A stretch of 64,000 bases of DNA. Source: Zizania palustris. Taxonomy: Eukaryota; Streptophyta; Magnoliopsida; Poales; Poaceae. Shown here piece by piece: positions 58,450-64,000 of this stretch (positions are counted from its first letter, which is position 1; every line of letters begins with the position of its first letter). Location: positions 82,206,162-82,270,161 of the forward strand of contig JAAALK010000079.1 of assembly GCA_019279435.1 (NCBI GenBank), read 5' to 3'. Under the pieces are notes generated by a model, which had not been told where the DNA came from, did no database searches, and saw nothing but the letters and a program-made list of their open reading frames with translations. A program made the translations under genes and the position numbers.

Positions 58450-59233
58450 GAAGCCCCGGGGCCCCGTCGAAGCCCTCCGGAGCGAGGTTCTTCGGAACCC
58501 TCCGGAGCGAAGTCCCCAAGGCTCCTTGGAGGCCGCTAGAAGCAGTCTCGAGCTGGCCTCAAAGCTAGCCTCCGAGCCCGGTTCAAGGTTAACCTTCGAG
58601 CCTCGCTCGGAGTTAACCTTCGGACCTTGTCCGGGGATAGCCTTCGGGCCCCCCTTCGGAGCTCCTTGGAGCCAGCCTTCGGACCCTGTCCGGCTAGTTC
58701 GAAGCCAGATCTTTGAGACCCCAGTTCAGAGCCCTGGTTCGGAGCTCCGGCCCTACTCCGAACCCAGAAGATATTTACGTCCCGCTACAGTATAGAAGTC
58801 ATACTAGGGGCCCCTCTGCCCATAGTTTGTCGTCTAGCTGGTCAAGATGTGACATTGCCTGACATGTCTGTAAAGCTGTAAAGCACTTTTGTACCGTAGC
58901 TAGCTCCTTTTCCCCTCTCTGCCCCTATGAGCCTAGGGCTCGTAGCGGGCATCTCGGTCTTTTCCTTTGGCCTGCGTGCCTATAAAAGCAGGGCCAAGCC
59001 CTTATAGCAGGGGACACACTCCAGGGGGCCATGAGACCCTGGGGTTATTTTCTCCACACCAAGGCATACCATGCCAAACCCACCACAAACTGGACGTAGG
59101 GCTATTATCCCCTAGGGGAGGTCCGAACCAGTATAAATCTTGTCTCCCTATGATAGAACCCTTCGATGTTCATTTTACACTCCGTATACACATATACAAA
59201 ACCTGTGCTGTAGCAAACAAAATTGCTACAACA
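58450..59233 (+). repeat. Inverted extra LTR forming the right border, U3-truncated
   Basis: Reverse complement of the left LTR over about 780 bp, starting in U3 (GAAGCCCCGGGG) and ending at the U5 terminus GCTACAACA next to TSD GATAG. A TATA box CTATAAAAG at 58980 is on the plus strand. Relative to the direct copies it lacks one of two CCGAACTGGGG-containing units (about 21 bp). Confidence 0.88.
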
Positions 59234-59238
59234 GATAG

Positions 59239-60391
59239 CGATAAGGAAAATAATATGAGCTTAAGCGCATCTGACCCACTTGCTTCACCACACTGTGCTA
59301 GAAATTGGCCTATATGCTCTAGGATGGTCTTGCTACTCTCGCCATCAAACTTGGTGAACTCAGGAACCCTAAAACTGCGAGGATATGGGATGGCATATAA
59401 ATGGTCTAGGTATGGCTTACGGTAAACCCTAATCCTATCCCAAGGCATGTAACCAGTGCATTCCCTAACAAGCGCACGCATTCGCTCGTCAATATCCTCT
59501 ATGCTTCCGGCCTTCGTGCGTCTCTCGTGCGGGGGCGCGACACGTGGTGGTATGTTGGGGTGTCGGCCGTGAGGCTCCTCCTCTCATGCCGGCTCATGGT
59601 AAATGGGATGCTCAGGCTTATGTGGGTATGTGGGAGCTGGAGGTGTGGGCAGTGCGTGAAAGGGCAGCTCGGGCGCCGGCGGCATGTAATAAAATGGGGC
59701 GGTCTGACCGACCATAGGGTCGGTCTGACCATAGGCGCACTGGCCGGTCGGACCAGCCTGATAGCCGGTCTGACCATAGGCGCACTAGCCGGTCGGACTG
59801 GCCTGATAGCCGGTCTGACCGTAGGTATATGGGTCGATCGGACCGGCCTGGTAGTCGGTCAGACCAACTGTCGTTGGTGACGGTGCCTGGTACGTGCTGG
59901 TTTGGCTAGCCCAAGGGCTGACCTGACCGACGGTGGTGTGCATAGCCTCGGCCCTAGAAATTGGAGGTGTATATGTAATGGCCTTTCCGGTGCTCCCATC
60001 GGTTCTACTGTGTACGTGGTGCACGGGGGTAGGCTAGCAATCGGGGTGTGAGAAACTGCCTCAGAAAAGCCGAATCTCCTAAACTTTGCTTCCATTTTAG
60101 GCCCTAGTCGATTTGAAATGTAGCACTAACGACCTGATCCACTATAGTGGCTATCTCCTATCTAATCTCTAAGGGGGATAAAGACAGGAGGGATGATGGT
60201 GGTACCTTGTTTCCGAAGGGGTCCGGGATGTCGATGTCGCACTTGACGAAGCCTGCGCGAGTTTTCATGTAGCGCCCAAGCATGAGGGCATGGAATTTCT
60301 TCGTCTTTGCTTCAATCTCGGCCCGGTCCTCTTCGAGGATGTCCGCAAGAGTGGGGAGGATGATGTTGCGGTTATCGATTTCCGCGTTCAT
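59239..60391 (-). pseudogene. Tat-like gag, 5' part
   Basis: Starts MNAEIDNRN (ATG at 60391). It is read in several frames because of frameshifts: an N-terminal basic region ending 60158, then a Gly/Gln/Tyr/Pro-rich segment with repeats of about 13 residues (YGQTGYQAGPTG-like, 59700-59880), then FRVPEFTKFDGESSKTILEHIGQFLAQCGEASGSDALKL-like capsid sequence (59270-59400) ending ...SLSLS at the insertion site. PEFxKFDGxxxPxxHxxxF is the retrotransposon gag (PF03732) entry motif. Stops include TAG at 59787-59785 and a TGA near 59586. Gag resumes at 48419. Confidence 0.82.
59697..59880 (-). repeat. In-frame peptide-coding repeats in gag sharing the LTR palindrome
   Basis: About four copies of a 39-60 bp unit containing GGTCAGACCGG and GGTCCGACCGG encode (minus strand) YGQTGYQAGPTG-like repeats. 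The same palindrome saturates the element's LTRs. Confidence 0.7.
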
Positions 60392-60500
60392 GCCCCCGGG
60401 TCCATCGTCGATAGGGGTACTGTTGCCATAGTCGTAGTAGCCGTGGCTAATATACCCGCAGCTGATGTAGACGTGCTCGTCATGTTGATGTCTTCCTCAA

Positions 60501-60512
60501 TGGAGTCACCAA
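60501..60512 (-). promoter_or_regulatory. Primer binding site of the Tat-like element
   Basis: Minus strand TTGGTGACTCCA, six bases after the 5' LTR. The TTGG(C/T)GACTC form is common in grass gypsy elements. The exact tRNA is not assigned here. Confidence 0.6.
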
Positions 60513-60518
60513 AAAGTT

Positions 60519-62040
60519 TGTCGAGACGAAAATGCGCCCACACACTTGGGTCAGTTCGACGATCTAAAAACGCACGGATACTAAGGGATAAACCAAAGTG
60601 TGACGTGGCGCCGACATCGCGTTCCGACGGATCCTTAATGTTTGTAAGGGTAATGGAGTCGCCAGGTAATCAAACAAATATTAAGAAATAAAGTTTAATT
60701 AGACGATGTGTGATGAAATAACTAAAAATGATAAAACCTAATCAAATCGGCCAGAACAGGGCGATCTTGATCTGCAATAAAATGATGGTCGAACCGGAGG
60801 TATACTCCCGGTTGGACCAGTGATGCGAAGTATCCCCGAAGGGGTACCCTTCGGTGCTCGGTGCAGGATAAATTCGAAGTACCCTGAAGAGGGGGGCTTC
60901 GGCTTGTTAGCCAGTCGGACCGGAGTAGGATTCCCAATCAGACCGGCACCTGCGAGGGGTTCACCTAAGGTGACTTCGGCGTTCTAGTGCAAAGTAGACT
61001 CCGAGCAGTCAGACCGACAGAGGGTACCCGGTCAGACCAACAGCGGAGCTTCGGTCAGACCGGGGGCTTCGACGCCATGGAGTCTGGAACGAAGGCTTCG
61101 GCCTTTAACCGGTCAGACCGAAGGGTAAATCCCGGTTCAACCGGAGGTTGCTGAAGGGTGACCTCCGAAGTTGATGCAAAGGCAGGCTCCGACGAAGGGG
61201 CTCCGGGGCACAACAGAGTGATCTGGTCCGACCAGTGAAGGTCCCTCGATCGGACCGGGGGGTGTTGGTGACGGCGCGGCGAAGCGTGCCGACAACAGCC
61301 TTATGGCCTGGCACGGCAACGTCCGGTCAGACCGGTGAAGCCCTGTCAGTCGGACCGATAGGCTTCGGTCTGATCGCCTAAGGGCTCCGATGACCTTGAA
61401 GATGAATAGCAATCACCCCCAAACTTCTTGGTGATGATCTTGAAGATATTTCCCTTACAAAATAGTAATAGATCAAGTGCAAGACCTAGAGGCCGAACTT
61501 CCAAGGGTAGTAGGAGAAAACCGATAAAAATGATAAAAATTTGTTTCGTAGATTAAACAGGAGATTCACGAGTGAATCAACAAGGGTTATCGTGATTTCG
61601 ACACGGCAGACGGAGGGCTTTCAGTGCAAACGCATGAAGATAGACGTTACTTAGCTAATCCTAGGACAAGGAAGTAGATTGAAAGGTAAAAGAACGATTC
61701 AAAGCGAGGGCTTTGTGTTGATATGAAAGCAGAGGCACTCATGAATCGGTCTTGCCCCTATATTTATAGGGGGTGGTCTTGGTGTTATCTGGCGTCAAAA
61801 GGAGTCCTCTTCGACTAAAGGTGGTTAGGATATGATTAGAGATCAAAAACAGCTCGAAACTGCAATTTTATCTCTAATCCTAGACAAGGGTCGGTCTGAC
61901 CGGGCCTACATGGCCGGTTGGACCAACCCACCATGGCCAGTCAGACCGGCCTGTGCTAGATGGTCACATTTTCGACCAAAAATACCAATTTTCGGTATTT
62001 TGTACACTTTGACCATTAGTGACATTTTTGGGCGTAAACA
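60519..62040 (-). repeat. 5' LTR of the Tat-like element
   Basis: Starts (minus sense) TGTTTACGCCC at 62040 and ends CTCGACA at 60519. A TATA region near 61756-61773 is conserved with the other LTR. Confidence 0.9.
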
Positions 62041-62666
62041 ACATCAACTATGGATCGGCAACAAAAGTTGCTTCAGCGGTAGTGACAATATTTCTGAGAT
62101 CGTCATGGAACAATCCAATAATATGTGCATTTGTTTATGCATCATCGGCAGCAACTTTGAATTAGAAAACACCCTAAAAACATCAAAGAACAGGACAGCG
62201 AGAACGGATACCAAAACAGCAAAAAACAGAGAGAAAAAGCGTAGAAATCCAATCGAGAAATACAGAGAAAAAAGGATCGATTAGGGTTATGGAGAGTGAA
62301 CAAGCATCAGAATTCAGAGAGATTCCCATTTAGACTTCAGTCGATCATTCCTATCCCCGAAGATAGGAGGGTGCTGATGTCCATGTCTTGCTCTCATCAC
62401 TTGTAGTTCCATCCATCAAACCTAGCATGATCCAAGATCGAGGCCTTGAAATGAAAAAGAAAAAAAAAAGAAAAAAACAACGCTTCCGAAGAGAAAGCAC
62501 AAACGAGTCGCGAGAACACGCAGATGGAGCAAAGGGAAGAACCCTAGAAGGCTAGAAACGAATCGGATCGGAGAAGACTACAGGATCGGTGTCGTGGCGG
62601 TGAGTACGATGGTTGGAACCTGGCGATTGGGGGAGCGGAAATAGGCGGAGAGCGCGAGGAGACGAG
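62041..62666. other. Host sequence, possible 5' UTR / intron of a minus-strand gene
   Basis: Continues the host sequence from the left of the Tat-like element (45184). On the minus strand, GC-rich CTTCTCCGATCCG and CTTCTAGGGTTCTTCCC look like a plant 5' UTR. They are followed by a long pyrimidine tract (complement of 62450-62478) ending TTTCAAG, like an intron acceptor. Short frames after it have no recognisable product. Speculative. Confidence 0.25.
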
Positions 62667-62669
62667 TAA

Positions 62670-63097
62670 CGGTGCGTTTGGTTCTGTTTTTGAAATCTAC
62701 TTCTACTGTGAAAAAATAGAATCTAAACCAAATGGATTTACCAAAACTGTTTCTGATGTGAAAAAATAGCTTTTTTCTAGTACAAATTTGGAAGCAGCCT
62801 GGACCCTGTTTTTCTGATTTTTAGTTTAGATTAAATAGTATGAATTCAAGGTGTCTTAATTAATTTAACATTATTATGGTTTGTATTGCATTAATGTTGA
62901 GTGTTTCCTATTTATATATATATGTATATAATATTATAATAATGAAAATTACGTAAGTTATAAAAAACAGTCAACTCACGACAGTTTCAACCAAATGACT
63001 TTTAGCTTTTTCATAGCAGGCATCTCACAGCAGCTTTTTTCACAGCACACAACTCACAGCAGCTTTTTCACATCTCACAGCAGAACCAAACACACCC
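62670..63097. mobile_element. Tourist-like MITE (PIF/Harbinger)
   Basis: 17 bp terminal inverted repeats SGGTGYGTTTGGTTCTG, flanked by the trinucleotide TAA on both sides (62667-62669, 63098-63100). 428 bp, AT-rich interior, CTCACAGCAGCTTTTT repeated near the right end. Fits Tourist elements in end sequence, TSD and size. Confidence 0.85.
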
Positions 63098-63100
63098 TAA

Positions 63101-63225
63101 ATATTGGTCGTGGTGAAGCCGCGGCCCGCGATTTCGCCTGAAAATGTTGGCACGACGGGGTGCATGCGGAGGGGAGGCGGCATTGCGCGAAGAGGTGAGG
63201 GATTGGGGGCGGAGGTTGCACACGA
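63101..63225 (-). other. GC-rich segment, possible exon fragment of the minus-strand gene
   Basis: On the minus strand an ATG at about 63185 opens a frame reading MPPPLRMHPVVPTFSGEIAG that would run across the Tourist insertion site. GC content contrasts with both flanks. Too short to identify. Confidence 0.2.
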
Positions 63226-63230
63226 AAGAA

Positions 63231-63357
63231 TTGATAATTTGCCACTATCAAGATGTACATTTTGATTAACATGTAGGACCACCTAAGCTAATGACAGTAG
63301 ATTCGGATGGCAAAAATACGAAATCACTTTTTAAAAGTGGCAAATTCTCAAATCTCT
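63231..63357. repeat. Small inverted-repeat element with ATTTGCCACT / AGTGGCAAAT ends
   Basis: TTGATAATTTGCCACTA at the left and AGTGGCAAATTCTCAA at the right are inverted (63231-63247, 63336-63351). The motif is shared with 4017-4201. Confidence 0.55.
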
Positions 63358-63475
63358 CGGTTGTACACAGACGATAAGCAGTAGCACCGTAATCTTTTCC
63401 ATTAACTAATCTAGTATTTTAGTTTAACTGATACTACAAATTTATGCAAATAGAAAAACTAACGATCGGTATACC

Positions 63476-63933
63476 GTTCGTACGGTATACTTAAAAATTT
63501 AATCAGGTCGGCTCGATTACGATGAACAATGTTTTCTCTTTTTCTAGAAATAATTCAGCCGGTGTGTTCAGCTCAATAGTGAATAATGCAGTTTTATGTT
63601 TTCAGAAAATAATAAACCTTTAAAAAATCATATAAAATTAGTTATAGTTATGATTAGATGCATTCAAATTTCTATAAGTTCATAAAATTATGAACTTTTA
63701 ATTTAGGATGAAATAAAAAAAATTATCAAAACTTTTTGCATATTTTTATTTATGAGATGTTATTTATACCGTAGTTGTCGACGTCGAAGATCAGCAAGAG
63801 AACAATCCCGAAGACCCTGAGTATTATCCGAATCAAGGAAAGTTTTTCTTTGATCACGTTTTCTCCCATGATTGTTAATTCGGGACGGCCTGGTTATATT
63901 TTTCAAAAGAGTTTTTAAGTATACCGCGCGAAC
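63476..63933. repeat. Inverted-repeat-bounded segment, possible DNA transposon
   Basis: GTTCGTACGGTATACTTAAA begins at 63476 and its near-perfect complement ends at 63933 (GTTCGCGCGGTATACTTAAA read backwards). No TSD is evident. The interior has an acidic-coding-like patch near 63780-63840. Preceded by the palindrome GGTATACC. Class unknown. Confidence 0.4.
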
Positions 63934-64000
63934 AAATTAATTGCGCAAAAATTGCCTGCCGAAGCAAGCCGCGCGCCGCGAGCTCCTCCACCACTGACAA

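Larger units (their letters stand above)
48420..59233 (-). mobile_element. Non-autonomous LTR element with an antisense PF04195 gene and a terminal inverted LTR
   Basis: Inserted in the Tat-like gag with a perfect TSD GATAG (48415-48419, 59234-59238); gag reads across it without loss. From left to right: LTR (U5 end outward), interior, a direct LTR copy truncated at its U3 end, then an inverted truncated LTR whose U5 end forms the right border. Element sense is minus, shown by TATA boxes in the LTRs (CCTATAAAAG), a PBS-like TTGGCACCGTCCGTGGGGA after the right direct LTR and a purine tract GCGAGGGG before the left LTR. No gag-pol exists in sense. The only gene runs on the plus strand. Extra antisense ORFs are known from Tat-lineage elements (Grande, Retand), the likely source. 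Confidence 0.85.
45190..62040 (-). mobile_element. Gag-only Tat-like Ty3/gypsy retrotransposon (hosts the 48420-59233 insertion)
   Basis: LTRs at 45190-46737 (3') and 60519-62040 (5'), minus-strand sense: TGTTTACGCCC to CTCGACA in the right copy. Perfect TSD ACATC (45185-45189, 62041-62045). A PBS-like TTGGTGACTCCA follows the right LTR and a purine tract AGGCAGGGGGCATG precedes the left LTR. The only coding content is gag (60391 down to 47034 around the nested insertion). Protease, RT, RNase H and integrase are absent, so it is a non-autonomous gag-only derivative. The gag C-terminus (CDKIFDFLL...HVIPYTDDLK...CNVFHRQVQLAI) matches the RIRE2/Tat-type gag of grasses. Confidence 0.9.

Noticed and set aside
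48420..59233. Interpretation as a DNA transposon with long terminal inverted repeats (about 780 bp)
   Set aside because: The LTR-like direct copy at 57724, PBS, PPT and TATA boxes in LTR positions, and a 5 bp TSD indicate an LTR retroelement with an extra inverted LTR.

Overview
This window is repeat-rich plant nuclear DNA, almost certainly from a grass (Poaceae). A panicoid or rice-like genome is plausible, but I cannot name the species. The evidence is a Sirevirus-type copia element, CACTA transposons with CACTACA ends, Tourist and Stowaway MITEs, grass-type LINEs, and LTR elements of the Tat and chromovirus type. No rRNA, tRNA, CRISPR or prokaryotic feature is visible, and no intact host gene can be supported. 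There are two remnants of host genes: a GC3-rich C-terminus at 1-63 (+), and a terminal exon at 31141-31703 (-) split by a small hAT-like element.

Left block (327-26111). A small CACTA element lies at 327-2498. A decayed LINE (LINE-A, 2975-4234 and 24979-26111) is split by a non-coding LTR element (4240-24973). Inside that element's 5' LTR sits a CACTA element (4573-22852). The CACTA holds a hAT element (5293-17572), which in turn holds a Sirevirus (6001-17306), and it also holds a 3.2 kb solo LTR (18030-21255). A second hAT (23232-23988) lies in the LTR element's interior. Nesting is five levels deep, and nearly every boundary is fixed by a target-site duplication (TSD) I could read.

Middle (26112-45185). 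This holds a foldback element, a probable copia solo LTR, hAT, Stowaway and other MITEs, and a low-copy stretch with the host terminal exon. It is followed by a full-length but dead L1-type LINE (LINE-B, 33621-43902) with a 15 bp TSD. LINE-B is interrupted by a second copy of the 3.3 kb solo LTR (38168-41541).

Right block (45190-62040). A gag-only Tat-like gypsy element on the minus strand is interrupted inside gag by a second element (48420-59233). That second element carries no gag-pol in its own sense. It does carry an intron-containing gene of the PF04195 'gypsy type transposon' family on the strand opposite to LTR transcription, with its own TATA box. Both outer ends of this inserted element are U5 ends, because an extra inverted LTR closes the right side within one perfect TSD. 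A third solo LTR (48580-51955) sits in its left LTR. A Tourist MITE and two smaller inverted-repeat elements follow to 64000.

The most notable observations are the double-U5 insertion, the antisense gene with its own promoter, a strong excess of TAG stops at likely CAG codons (a footprint expected from CHG methylation), and three copies of one long solo LTR, each inside a different older transposon.
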